Below, in pieces: positions 24,470 to 33,803 of a stretch of 64,000 nt of DNA. The translations under genes and the position numbers were made by a program. The stretch lies in contig JAAHII010000001.1 of NCBI GenBank assembly GCA_010671905.1, positions 868,001 to 932,000 on the forward strand, given 5' to 3'. Source of the DNA: Leptolyngbya sp. SIOISBB (lineage in GTDB: Bacteria > Cyanobacteriota > Cyanobacteriia > Phormidesmidales > Phormidesmidaceae). The first letter of the stretch is position 1, and the number at the start of each line of letters is the position of its first letter. The notes beneath the pieces are model-generated. The model worked only from the letters and a program-made list of their open reading frames with translations. It was not told the origin of the DNA and ran no database searches.

Positions 24470-25801
24470 TTAAGACTGTGCAGCGGCTTCCTGAAGGCGG
24501 GCCTGCACGGCAGCTTTCAGCTGTTGGGCTGAGTCATATACCGTCGTCCCAGACTCGACTTCATTAAGGTCGTTGACAATGCTCTGCAAGATACTGGCAT
24601 AGGTAGCTCTATCCAGATTATTGACTCGGCTCCCCAGATCCGTATTTTTTTCCTGAGCAGTCGCAAAGGCTGCTTGCGATCGCACTTCGCGAGTTGCCTG
24701 TTCTTGCACGACGCCCAGTTTATTTTGGTATTCCGCTAACATGCGCTGGGCCTCGTTGTAGCCCACATCCTCAACGGGCACTTGTTCCAGACGAGCGATT
24801 GCCTGTCGCCACAATCCGGCAATGCGTTCCCAGGTTTCCACACTGTGGGGGGGATTTTGCGCTTCTGTTGAGGCGGTCCAGGCAAATTGTTTAGCCGCAT
24901 CGAGCAGAGTGGATGAGCGATCGCCTCCGGCCAACAATCCTGAAACTTGGCTAAAGTCTCGCTGATATGCTGCAAGTTTGGTCTCTCCCATACGCCCCGC
25001 TAACGTTTCGGGCGGAATTTCGGTCAGTTGATCCATGCCAGTTTGCCAATTCGCCACGGCCTGCACTTTGGACTGGGTATCCGGTGCCGACTGATATTGT
25101 TGTTTAGCCGCATCGACGGCGGCGGTGCCAGACGCTAATAACTCCAGAGCATTTTGCTCTTGAAAGACTTTGGCTTCCATGCGGCCAATGTCTTTGCGGG
25201 CGGTGGCAAACTCATCGTAGGTAAAGCGCCAAGTACAACTCATCCAGGTGCAGTAGGCGCGCGGATAGTAGCCCAAAAACCACACCGGTAATTTATCCAG
25301 GTGTTGTTGGGCCTGAGCAGCTTTGGTACTGCCCAGTTCAATATCTTGGGCACTGGTGGCTTGATTAACGAGTTGATCGGCCTGTTCTACTAAGGAAATG
25401 GCCTGACGATAGTTGTGATCCATGCTGATGTAGCTGGGCAGCAGGACAATGGGGGCGGTGCGGGCGACGGGCCAACGAATCATCGGATACGGCAGATTTA
25501 ATACCCAGACGGTCCCAGCAGCGATCGCAGTACCGACAGCAGCCAGCCCCACAAATTTCAGCTTGCCGGAGGCGCGATTGGCCTTAGCGGCGCGACGCAG
25601 CACGTTGTCGTCAAACTCAGGAAAAATGTCTTCGACTTCGGCTTTGAGGTCGGTATAGGTGAGCGGTGGCCCCTCTTGCAGCCGCAATCTATTGAGGCGA
25701 CGCAGCACAATATCTCGACGGACTGTTTCGAGGGGGCCGTTAACGAGACGATTAACTTCTGCTTGCAAAAGCTCGTAAGCCCGGTTATTTAAGCGACTCA
25801 T
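24470..25801 (-). CDS. Membrane-anchored coiled-coil/TPR-like hypothetical protein
   Basis: The product is 443 residues. A basic N-terminal cytosolic domain (about 1-78; VRRDIVLRRLNRLRLQEGPPLTYTDLKAEVEDIFPEFDDNVLRRAAKAN) precedes one membrane helix (about 81-103). A long helical region follows, with repeated Ala/Gln-rich segments (QQHLDKLPVWFLGYYPRAYC, WQTGMDQLTEIPPETL, WRQAIARLEQVPVEDVGYNEAQRMLAEY) that look like degenerate paired-helix repeats. Such proteins are common in cyanobacteria and unassigned. The ATG at 25801 is the clear start. Function is unknown; a scaffold or cell-envelope role is only a guess. Confidence 0.75.
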   Translation of the reverse strand: MSRLNNRAYELLQAEVNRLVNGPLETVRRDIVLRRLNRLRLQEGPPLTYTDLKAEVEDIFPEFDDNVLRRAAKANRASGKLKFVGLAAVGTAIAAGTVWVLNLPYPMIRWPVARTAPIVLLPSYISMDHNYRQAISLVEQADQLVNQATSAQDIELGSTKAAQAQQHLDKLPVWFLGYYPRAYCTWMSCTWRFTYDEFATARKDIGRMEAKVFQEQNALELLASGTAAVDAAKQQYQSAPDTQSKVQAVANWQTGMDQLTEIPPETLAGRMGETKLAAYQRDFSQVSGLLAGGDRSSTLLDAAKQFAWTASTEAQNPPHSVETWERIAGLWRQAIARLEQVPVEDVGYNEAQRMLAEYQNKLGVVQEQATREVRSQAAFATAQEKNTDLGSRVNNLDRATYASILQSIVNDLNEVESGTTVYDSAQQLKAAVQARLQEAAAQS

Positions 25802-26039
25802 GATTTTCGGCTCTACTGAAGCGACTGATCCGACACCCTTAGGTTGCCCAAACTAACCCACCAGAACGCTAGACAAATTCTTGCCTAATGTCGACCACTA
25901 TTAAGCTAAACGAAAGATTTTTTGCTGGGAAAGTATCCAGCCTTCATGATCAGGAGGGCGATCGCCTACAGGGGTCTCAAGCGTCTGCTCCACAACGATT
26001 GATGGCAGTTGGGCACTGGCCCACGCTGACAGGAAGTAG

Positions 26040-28505
26040 ATGATAATCCGCAAACACCTTTTCCCATTCACCGTTGGGCTGATAGTTGCCATAGGAACGT
26101 TCATGATGACAACCAGCATCGGGGCTACAGAAGCTCCCCCGCAGACCGCCTCGCAGTGGCAATCTCCCCCCAAAGAGGTGTTGGAAGTGTTGCACGCGCA
26201 GCAATTTCCTCAGGTGTGGACGGCTCCGAACGGGGAACACCTGCTCTTGGCGGATCGAATTCTGTATCCTGCCTTGGCTGAACTGGCAGCCCCGATGCAT
26301 AAGCTCGCGGGTATACGTGTCAACCCAGTGACCAATAGCCAGCATGGTCAACACGGTGGGGTGAACCTCCGCCTCGTGCGCGTGGCTGATGGCACCACCC
26401 TACCCCTCGCACTGCCTCCAGAAACTGAAGTGAATGGTGTGCGCTGGACAGCAGATGGTCAGCGCTTTGCCCTCATCGTCAAACATACCGACCATCTGGG
26501 CTTATGGCTCGGTGCAGTCAACGGTGACCTGGTGGAGATTGATGGACTGGCGTTGAATCCATTATTGGGCAATCCAGTCAGTTGGCTGCCCGACCAGCAA
26601 CGGCTGCTCCTGCGGCGGATTCCTCAGCGGGGAACCGCACCCGTCGCGCCGGTCATTCCAGTCGGGCCAGACATTCTCGAAGGCGTCGGAGCGACGGCCC
26701 GGTCTACCTATGAGGCCCGCAATCTACTCGAAACGGCTCACGATGATGCGCTTTTTGAATACTACGCCACCGCTGAGTTGGTGATTTTGGACCCCGCCAC
26801 GCGCCAAATCGAGGTAGTTGGAGAACCCGCGCTGTATTCAACAGCTCAGTTTTCCCCCTCGGGCGAGTATTTGCTGGTGCAACGGTTGGTGCCGCCGTGG
26901 TCGCATGAGGTCGCGTGGTGGCGCTTTGCCAGCGAGGTAGAAGTTTGGAATGAGCAGGGTAAACGCGTGGCGGCGATCGCGTCTTTGCTGATCGCCGATG
27001 CGGTGCCCGTGCATGGGGTACCGGTCGGTCCCCGTTCCGTCAGCTGGCAACCTACCGCCCCGCATACGCTCTTTTGGGTAGAAGCGTTGGATGGCGGCAA
27101 CCCGGTCGCTGAGGTCTCGCATCGCGATCAGCTGATGCGGTTGGCAGCCCCCTTTACCGCTGAGCCGCAAGTGGTTTTTCAGGCCGAGCATCGCATCCAA
27201 CCCTGGCGCCATGGCTGGACGGCAGATGGCAGTACCCTAATGCTGACGGAACGGGAGCGTATTCGACGCTGGCGTTATGTGTGGCTGATTGATGTTGAAC
27301 AGGGCACGGCGCGCCGTTGGTTTGATCTGAATGAAGACGATCGCTACGGCAATCCGGGTTCGCCTCAGTTCCGAGTATTGCCCAATGGTCGCTGGGTGCT
27401 ACATCAAAAGGGCAATGCCGTGTATTTCAGCGGCAGTGGTGCGACGGAGCAGGGCGATCGCCCCTTCTTAGATCTACGAGATCTGACCACGGGTGAAACT
27501 GAGCGCTTATTCCGCAGTGCTCCCGACCGCTACGAATCCTTTGTGGCCTTTGCCGGGGATGAGTCGCGCTTTGTGTTGCGCTCCGAGTCGGCGGTGGACG
27601 TGCCCAATTACTATTTGGCAACCTTTGACGGCGCGGTGACCGCAGCGGCGGGAGAAGCGACTCGAACCTTTAGCCAGCAGCCAATTACCCAGTTTGTCGA
27701 CCCCACGCCACAATTCCGCCAGGTTGAGAAACGCATCGTGCGCTACGAGCGGGCCGATGGGGTACCCCTGAGCTTTCACCTGTATTTGCCACCGGGCTAT
27801 CAAGCCGGAACGCCCTTGCCGACGGTGCTTTATGCCTACCCCCTGGAATATTCTGATGCCGCGACGGCGGGGCAAGTTTCGGGCTCCGAGCAGCGCTTTA
27901 TGCGGCTGTATGGGGCGTCGCCGCTCTTCTTCTTGTTGCAGGGATATGCAGTGCTGGATCAGACGGCGATGCCGATGCTGGGGGATCCCGAGACGGCTTA
28001 CGACACGTTTGTGCCCCAGCTGGTCGCGGATGCCGAGGCGGCAGTGGCGAAAGCGGTGGACATGGGCGTCGCCGATCCGGAGCGGATTGGCATTATTGGC
28101 CACAGTCATGGGGGCCTTATGGTGGCGAACCTGCTGGCTCATACGGATTTGTTTCGAGCTGGGATTGCCCGCAGCGGATCGTATAACAAAACCAATCAGC
28201 CGTTTGGCTTCCAAGCGGAGCGGCGTTCCCTGTTTGAAGCACAGGATGTTTACATTCAGGTGTCACCCACCTTTTTTGCCGATCAGGTGAATGAACCGGT
28301 GTTGATTATTCACGGCAGTGACGATGCCAATCCGGGTACGCTCACCGCTCAATCGCAGGTGTTTTACGAGGCGGTGCGGGGCTCTGGTGGCACGGCTCGC
28401 CTGGTCTTGCTGCCCTTTGAAGATCACGGCTATCGGGCTCGCGAGAGTATTGAGCATGTGCTGTGGGAGCAACTGCGTTGGTTTGACCGCTATCTCAAGG
28501 GCTAA
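26040..28505 (+). CDS. Secreted prolyl-oligopeptidase family (S9) serine peptidase
   Basis: The product is 821 residues, with a signal peptide (LFPFTVGLIVAIGTFMMTTSIGA). An N-terminal beta-propeller-like region (about 50-540; repeated W..D/PTARQI, SPSGEYLL, TADGSTLML) is followed by an alpha/beta-hydrolase domain (about 565-821). The catalytic triad is visible: Ser689 in GIIGHSHGGLM, Asp761/762 in IIHGSDDANPG and His796 in LPFEDHGYR. The layout fits the S9C-type acylaminoacyl/glutamyl endopeptidase-like group. It probably acts on peptides in the periplasm or outside the cell. Coding is GC-rich and HIP1 sites are present, so it looks native. No partner genes are near. Confidence 0.92.
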   Translation: MIIRKHLFPFTVGLIVAIGTFMMTTSIGATEAPPQTASQWQSPPKEVLEVLHAQQFPQVWTAPNGEHLLLADRILYPALAELAAPMHKLAGIRVNPVTNSQHGQHGGVNLRLVRVADGTTLPLALPPETEVNGVRWTADGQRFALIVKHTDHLGLWLGAVNGDLVEIDGLALNPLLGNPVSWLPDQQRLLLRRIPQRGTAPVAPVIPVGPDILEGVGATARSTYEARNLLETAHDDALFEYYATAELVILDPATRQIEVVGEPALYSTAQFSPSGEYLLVQRLVPPWSHEVAWWRFASEVEVWNEQGKRVAAIASLLIADAVPVHGVPVGPRSVSWQPTAPHTLFWVEALDGGNPVAEVSHRDQLMRLAAPFTAEPQVVFQAEHRIQPWRHGWTADGSTLMLTERERIRRWRYVWLIDVEQGTARRWFDLNEDDRYGNPGSPQFRVLPNGRWVLHQKGNAVYFSGSGATEQGDRPFLDLRDLTTGETERLFRSAPDRYESFVAFAGDESRFVLRSESAVDVPNYYLATFDGAVTAAAGEATRTFSQQPITQFVDPTPQFRQVEKRIVRYERADGVPLSFHLYLPPGYQAGTPLPTVLYAYPLEYSDAATAGQVSGSEQRFMRLYGASPLFFLLQGYAVLDQTAMPMLGDPETAYDTFVPQLVADAEAAVAKAVDMGVADPERIGIIGHSHGGLMVANLLAHTDLFRAGIARSGSYNKTNQPFGFQAERRSLFEAQDVYIQVSPTFFADQVNEPVLIIHGSDDANPGTLTAQSQVFYEAVRGSGGTARLVLLPFEDHGYRARESIEHVLWEQLRWFDRYLKG

Positions 28506-28716
28506 TATCCGTTAGCTGCCCCTCAACGAGAGGTGCCGTCAGTTTTCTACAGAGGGGCGGTGCTGAATCAAAGCATGATTTCACTCTGGTTGGAAACAGG
28601 GGGCGTTCTGGAATGTAGCGACGTTGCATCGGATCTGAAGAAAGAACAGTAATGATGCCTGATAGAAATGCTGTTTCTATAATTTCGGTAATGCCCCCAT
28701 TCTGAACGCTTGCTCA

Positions 28717-31700
28717 ATGGTCGATTGGCAACCTTATTTAGAGTCTATTTGTCAGCACTACGCCCAGTGGTGGCGATACTATACTTTCACCGATGTCACG
28801 GGGCGTATTAAGCCTGAGCCGGAATCATCTGAGCCGGAAGCACCGTTTATGGATTTGGGCTTGATGGCGCAAACGGTTGTACGCGAGAAACCTGCGGTTG
28901 AGGGTGCTGAAGAATCTGACGCTGACAAGGATGCGAATGATGATGAGCAACCGCAGGAGAAGATTGAGCGCTTTACCGTTGTAGACGGTCTGCGGAAGTG
29001 CGCACCTAAGCATGTGTTGTTGGTAGGGCGCCCTGGATCGGGAAAATCGACCTCGCTACTGCGGTTGCTGATTGAGGAAGCTCAGGCTTGGCAGCCAGAA
29101 GCAGCGGAGAAGGAAACGCTCGGCATTCCCGTACTGCTAGAGTTGCGATATTTTCAGACGTCAATCGAAGATTTGATTCGCAACTTTTTGAAGCAGCACG
29201 GGCGGTTGCTGGAGTCTGCGAAAATTGAGCAGTTGTTGTTTGAGGGGCAACTGCTATTGCTGATCGATGGGGTAAATGAGCTGCCCTCGGAAGCGGCGCG
29301 ACGACAGCTGCGGGTGTTTCATCAGACCTATGGGCAAACCCCTATGGTGTTTACCACGCGGGAGTTGAGCTCAGGCGGCAATCTAGGAATTGAGAAAAAG
29401 CTGGAGATGCAGTCCCTAAGTGAGCCGCAGATGCGCCAGTTTGTGGATGGCTATCTGCCGGGGCAGGGGGAAGTGCTGTTGAGGCAACTCCGGGAAAGAT
29501 TGCGCAGCTTGGGGCAAACGCCGCTGCTGCTGTGGATGCTGTGCTCGTTATTCAGAAACACTGGCGAGGTGCCGCAGAATTTGGGGTTGGTGTTTCGGCA
29601 GTTTACTCGCAGCTATGAAAAGCAGCTGCGCTCTGATGTGCCGGTGAGTGAGGAGTCGCGGCGCTGGTGGCCGGAGTTGCTAAAGCATTTAGCGTACACG
29701 ATGACGGAGGGGGATAGCCTGACGGAGATTCAGGTGGCGATTGAGCGATCAGCGGCAGAGACCTGCTTCGCCGAGTTTTTAGAAAAGAAGAAGTGCGATC
29801 GTTCTTGGGACCGGGCTAAAGAATATGTACAAGATTTGCTGAATCACCACTTGATCCAAGCAGGTGTAGGAGAGGCAATCGAGTTTCGCCATCAGTTGAT
29901 TCAGGAATATTATACGGCGGAGCAGCTGCTGGAACACCTGGGGCTGATAAGTGATGATGAGTTGCAGCGGCATTATTTGAATTATCTGAAATGGACAGAG
30001 CCACTAAGAGTGATGCTGGCGCTTTTGGAAGATAGACAACAGGCACTTCGCGTAGTTGATCTGGCAAAACGCGTTGATTTAGTTCTAGCAGCAAAGCTTG
30101 CGGGAGAAGTTAAGCCTGATTGTCAACAGGAGGCTGTTTCCTTTATCGAGGAGCTATCTTTACCTTTGAAGTTGAAATTTTTGCTTTGGAGAAATTCGGC
30201 TTCAGAAGCCGCGCTTCCCGATTTGCTGAAGGTCCTTGAAGACAGCGACAGGTCTGTTCGTGGTAACGCAGTTGCGGCATTAGGTCAGCTGCAGTCAGAG
30301 GCGGCGCTTCCTGGTTTGCTAAAGGCCCTCGAAGATAGCGACAGCGATGTTCGTAGTAGCGCAGTTGCGGCGTTAGGTCAGCTGCAGTCAGAGGCGGCGC
30401 TTCCTGGTTTGCTGAAGGCCCTCGAAGATAGCGACAGGTCTGTTAGTGGTAGCGCGGCTAAGGCATTAGGTCAGCTGCAGTCAGAGGCGGCGCTTCCTGG
30501 TTTGCTGAAGGTCCTTGAAGACAGCGACTGGTCTGTTCGTGATAGCGCAGTTGCGGCGTTAGGCCAGCTGCAGTCGGAGGCAGCGCTTCCTGGTTTGCTG
30601 AAGGTCCTTGAAGACAGCAAATGGTCTGTTCGTGATAGCGCAGTTGCGGCGTTAGGTCAGCTGCAGTCAGAGGCGGCGCTTCCTGGTTTGCTGAAGGCCC
30701 TCGAAGACAACAACAGCGATGTTCGTAGTAGCGCAGTTGCGGCGTTAGGCCAGCTGCAGTCGGAGGCGGCGCTTCCTGGTTTGCTGAAGGCCCTTGAAGA
30801 CAGCAAATGGTATGTTCGTAGTAGCACGGCTAAGGCGTTAGGTCAGCTGCAGTCGGAGGCGGCGCTTCCTAGCTTGCTGAAGGTCCTTGAAGACAGCGAC
30901 AGGTCTGTTCGTGGTAATGCAGTTGCGGCATTAGGTCAGCTGCAGTCGGAGGCGGCGCTTCCTGGTTTGCTAAAGGCCCTCGAAGACAGCGACAGGTCTG
31001 TTCGTGGTAATGCAGTTGCGGCATTAGGTCAGCTGCAGTCGGAGGCGGCGCTTCCTGGTTTGCTAAAGGTCCTTAAAGACAGCGACTGGTCTGTTCGTGA
31101 TAGCGCAGTTGCGGCGTTAGGCCAGCTGCAGTCGGAGGCGGCGCTTCCTGGTTTGCTAAAGGCCCTTGAAAACAGCGACAGCGATATTCGTGATAGCGCG
31201 GCTAAGGCGTTAGGTCAGCTGCAGTCGGAGGCGGCGCTTCCTGGTTTGCTAAAGGCTCTTGAAAACAGCGACAGCGATATTCGTGATAGCGCGGCTAAGG
31301 CGTTAGGTCAGCTGCAGTCGGAGGCGGCGCTTCCTGGTTTGCTAAAGGCCCTTGAAGACAGCGACAGGTCTGTTCGTGGTAATGCAGTTGCGGCATTAGG
31401 TCAGCTGCAGTCAGAGGCGGCGCTTCCTGGTTTGCTAAAGGCCCTCGAAGATAGCGACAGCGATGTTCGTAGTAGCGCAGTTGCGGCGTTAGGTCAGCTG
31501 CAGTCGGAGGCGGCGCTTCCTGGTTTGCTAAAGGCCCTTGAAGACAGCGACAGGTCTGTTCGTGGTAGCGCGGCTAAGGCATTAGGTCAGCTGCAGTCAG
31601 AGGCGGCGCTTCCTGGTTTGCTAAAGGCCCTCGAAGATAGCGACTACTATGTTCGTAGTAGCGCGGCTAAGGCGTTAGGTCAGCTGCAGTCAGAGGCGGC

Positions 31701-33111
31701 ACTTCCTGGTTTGCTGAAGGCCCTCGAAGATAGCGACAGGTCTGTTCGTGGTAGCGCGGCTAAGGCGTTAGGTCAGCTGCAGTCGGAGGCGGCGCTTCCT
31801 GGTTTGCTAAAGGCCCTCGAACATAGCGACAGGTCTGTGCGTAGTAGCGCGGCTAAGGCGTTAGGTCAGCTGCAGTCGGAGGCGGCGCTTCCTGGTTTGC
31901 TGAAGGCCCTCGAACATAGAGACAGCAATGTTCGTAGCAATGCAGTAGAGGCTTTAAAGCTTCTGAATACATGTATCCCAATCAATACTCTAACTAAGCT
32001 TCTTCGACTGAGGGGCGTGAAGCTTCGTATCATTGCAGCTGAGGCTTTGGGCGAAGTCATTTCGCAAAATCATAGTTTGGATCTCAATAAGGCAATAGGA
32101 ATTACAGCATTAGTTGATGCTTTAAAGGATCGCTATCCAGGAGTTCGAAGAAAAGCAACAGTAGCATTGAGAAAATGCAGCCGTCCAAAATTGTTATTGT
32201 TGCTTCAGCGTTTACAACTAGAGGTATTCAATCAAGAACTACAGGAAGCCATTGAAGGGATTCAAGAAACCTGCCAGTTCTACAACTACGCTTTCACCCA
32301 ATCTCCTCCCCTAACTCCCCAACCTCAGCCCCAAATCATAGCCTCTCCCCAAAGCATCAACTTCGCTATCCTCACCGCCATCGAACCCGAACGTCTCGCC
32401 CTCTGCCAAGCCCTCAACACCCCACCCACCCACCGCATCCGCAAAGACACCCGCACCTACTGGCAAACCACCCTGCCTCTCCCCAACGGCCAGCATTACA
32501 ACCTCATTCTCGCCCAAGCCTCCGACATGGCCAATGTCGATGCCGCCCTCCTCGCCGCCGACACCCTCAATCACTGGCAGCCCCAAGCTATCCTCGTGGT
32601 CGGTATCGCCGCTGCCGCTGACCCCGAGCAATCCCTGGGCGACCTCGTCCTTGGCAAAGACATCTACTACTACGATCGCGGCAAAGTCACCGCCGAGGGT
32701 ACCCTACCCGAACCCGTCATGTATCGCCCCGACGCCACTCTGTGGAACAGCGTCACCACCACCGACACCACTGGTTTTGAGATTCTCGCCACTCGTCCCG
32801 ACGGTACTGACATTTTTCCTCGTGTCTACCCCGGCGTCATTGCCTCTGGTGAGCGCGTTATCGCCCATGCCGCCGCCCGCGACGACATCGCCAAAGGCCA
32901 CCGCAAAATCAAAGCGATTGAAATGGAAGGCTATGGTGTGAGTGCTGCGGCTTGGCAGCGATTTGAACCCGTGCGCTGTCTGGTTATCCGTGCCCTCTGC
33001 GACTATGCCGACGGCGAAAAAAATGATGTCTGGCATGAGTATGCCGCCGCTGTCGCGGCTGGCTTTACCAAGCACTTTTTGCTCGATATGCCCCTACCGC
33101 CCGCTGGCTAA
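28717..33111 (+). CDS. NLR-like protein: NACHT NTPase, HEAT-repeat array, nucleoside-phosphorylase domain
   Basis: The product is 1464 residues. An N-terminal helical region with an acidic linker (1-100) leads to a NACHT domain with Walker A GRPGSGKST (104-112) and Walker B LLLLIDGVNE (Asp184), then winged-helix/helical parts up to about 490. Residues 497-1054 are eighteen 31-residue HEAT/PBS-like repeats (EAALPGLLKALEDS... type), nearly identical except for a cluster of positions after the EDS segment; a nineteenth (1055-1085) and more divergent repeats follow. Residues 1214-1464 are a PNP/UDP-phosphorylase-like domain (NFAILTAIEPE, VVGIAAAADPEQSLGDLVLG, IEMEGYG, RALCDYAD). NACHT-repeat-enzyme proteins act in bacterial antiphage immunity and in fungal NLRs; a similar role here is inference. 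Its end overlaps a convergent membrane-protein gene. Confidence 0.9.
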   Translation: MVDWQPYLESICQHYAQWWRYYTFTDVTGRIKPEPESSEPEAPFMDLGLMAQTVVREKPAVEGAEESDADKDANDDEQPQEKIERFTVVDGLRKCAPKHVLLVGRPGSGKSTSLLRLLIEEAQAWQPEAAEKETLGIPVLLELRYFQTSIEDLIRNFLKQHGRLLESAKIEQLLFEGQLLLLIDGVNELPSEAARRQLRVFHQTYGQTPMVFTTRELSSGGNLGIEKKLEMQSLSEPQMRQFVDGYLPGQGEVLLRQLRERLRSLGQTPLLLWMLCSLFRNTGEVPQNLGLVFRQFTRSYEKQLRSDVPVSEESRRWWPELLKHLAYTMTEGDSLTEIQVAIERSAAETCFAEFLEKKKCDRSWDRAKEYVQDLLNHHLIQAGVGEAIEFRHQLIQEYYTAEQLLEHLGLISDDELQRHYLNYLKWTEPLRVMLALLEDRQQALRVVDLAKRVDLVLAAKLAGEVKPDCQQEAVSFIEELSLPLKLKFLLWRNSASEAALPDLLKVLEDSDRSVRGNAVAALGQLQSEAALPGLLKALEDSDSDVRSSAVAALGQLQSEAALPGLLKALEDSDRSVSGSAAKALGQLQSEAALPGLLKVLEDSDWSVRDSAVAALGQLQSEAALPGLLKVLEDSKWSVRDSAVAALGQLQSEAALPGLLKALEDNNSDVRSSAVAALGQLQSEAALPGLLKALEDSKWYVRSSTAKALGQLQSEAALPSLLKVLEDSDRSVRGNAVAALGQLQSEAALPGLLKALEDSDRSVRGNAVAALGQLQSEAALPGLLKVLKDSDWSVRDSAVAALGQLQSEAALPGLLKALENSDSDIRDSAAKALGQLQSEAALPGLLKALENSDSDIRDSAAKALGQLQSEAALPGLLKALEDSDRSVRGNAVAALGQLQSEAALPGLLKALEDSDSDVRSSAVAALGQLQSEAALPGLLKALEDSDRSVRGSAAKALGQLQSEAALPGLLKALEDSDYYVRSSAAKALGQLQSEAALPGLLKALEDSDRSVRGSAAKALGQLQSEAALPGLLKALEHSDRSVRSSAAKALGQLQSEAALPGLLKALEHRDSNVRSNAVEALKLLNTCIPINTLTKLLRLRGVKLRIIAAEALGEVISQNHSLDLNKAIGITALVDALKDRYPGVRRKATVALRKCSRPKLLLLLQRLQLEVFNQELQEAIEGIQETCQFYNYAFTQSPPLTPQPQPQIIASPQSINFAILTAIEPERLALCQALNTPPTHRIRKDTRTYWQTTLPLPNGQHYNLILAQASDMANVDAALLAADTLNHWQPQAILVVGIAAAADPEQSLGDLVLGKDIYYYDRGKVTAEGTLPEPVMYRPDATLWNSVTTTDTTGFEILATRPDGTDIFPRVYPGVIASGERVIAHAAARDDIAKGHRKIKAIEMEGYGVSAAAWQRFEPVRCLVIRALCDYADGEKNDVWHEYAAAVAAGFTKHFLLDMPLPPAG
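30205..31971 (+). repeat. Tandem 93-bp repeats encoding the HEAT array (18 full copies plus one divergent)
   Basis: Each unit encodes 31 residues starting EAALPGLLK. Most are almost identical at DNA level, including the GGTCAGCTGCAGTC junction segment. Units 11 and 12 encode identical peptides, as do 9 and 13, and 2 and 14. The nineteenth unit (from 31879) diverges after its midpoint. Confidence 0.95.
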
Positions 33112-33687
33112 GTCTGCATACGCCCACATTTCATAGCCAAGAAACAACAGCAGCAGCAATTCGCCAACTCCCAATAGGGTGACCGCTAGCGGTGGCTGAC
33201 TGGCCGATAACCAAAACGCCCCAATCGCCACAATACCTGACCCCACAAACGTAATCTCATCAATCACCAACTGCTGAAGCTTGCGGCGACGACGACGTAA
33301 ATCGGTGCGGTGGTCAATCTCCCACCCAAAGATCGCCTCAACGTCTGGGTATCCCGTTTGCGCTTTGACTCGCTCCACCAAGTCATGCCGAATATATTCG
33401 CCCAGAGCCGAAATCTTTTGGTCATTCACCAGATACGTCCAGCCCAAAATCAAACTCACCCACGGCACCACCAAAAAGGCGTATACGTTCGCCACATCCG
33501 ATACGGCAAAGGATACCACCGCCCCAAATACCCCCAGCGTGACGTACAGCAGATTATCTCGAAAGCCAATCCGTGCTGCCTGCTCTGCCTTCAACTGAGC
33601 GTACTCTGCCAAAAAATACATCCAAGATTTTCTCTTGATTTGCCATAGCTGCTGGTCGTCAACACGTTTACCGCCCAGGATATCCAC
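33094..33687 (-). CDS. Four-helix integral membrane protein, convergent with the NACHT gene
   Basis: The 197-residue product starts at a GTG at 33687 that follows directly after a stop, so no longer form is possible; a later start at the internal Met of WMYFLAEYAQ cannot be excluded. Four predicted helices lie in two pairs: LLYVTLGVFGAVVSFAV with YAFLVVPWVSLILGWTYLV, and VGSGIVAIGAFWLSA with LLGVGELLLLLFLGYEM. Between the pairs is a cytosolic loop with YIRHDLVERV and an Arg-rich RRRRRK stretch. I have seen comparable membrane proteins encoded beside large NTPase genes, but cannot name a family. Its 3' end overlaps the NACHT gene by 18 bp tail to tail. Confidence 0.7.
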   Translation of the reverse strand: MDILGGKRVDDQQLWQIKRKSWMYFLAEYAQLKAEQAARIGFRDNLLYVTLGVFGAVVSFAVSDVANVYAFLVVPWVSLILGWTYLVNDQKISALGEYIRHDLVERVKAQTGYPDVEAIFGWEIDHRTDLRRRRRKLQQLVIDEITFVGSGIVAIGAFWLSASQPPLAVTLLGVGELLLLLFLGYEMWAYADLASGR

Positions 33688-33803
33688 TCATTAATCGTTT
33701 GGGCACAGGCGATCTATGCGTCATACCCGGTGATCGCCAAGCATGTATTTGATACGGATATTTGAGGAACGAGAGATATTTTCCTAACCATCGCCAAAAT
33801 GCT

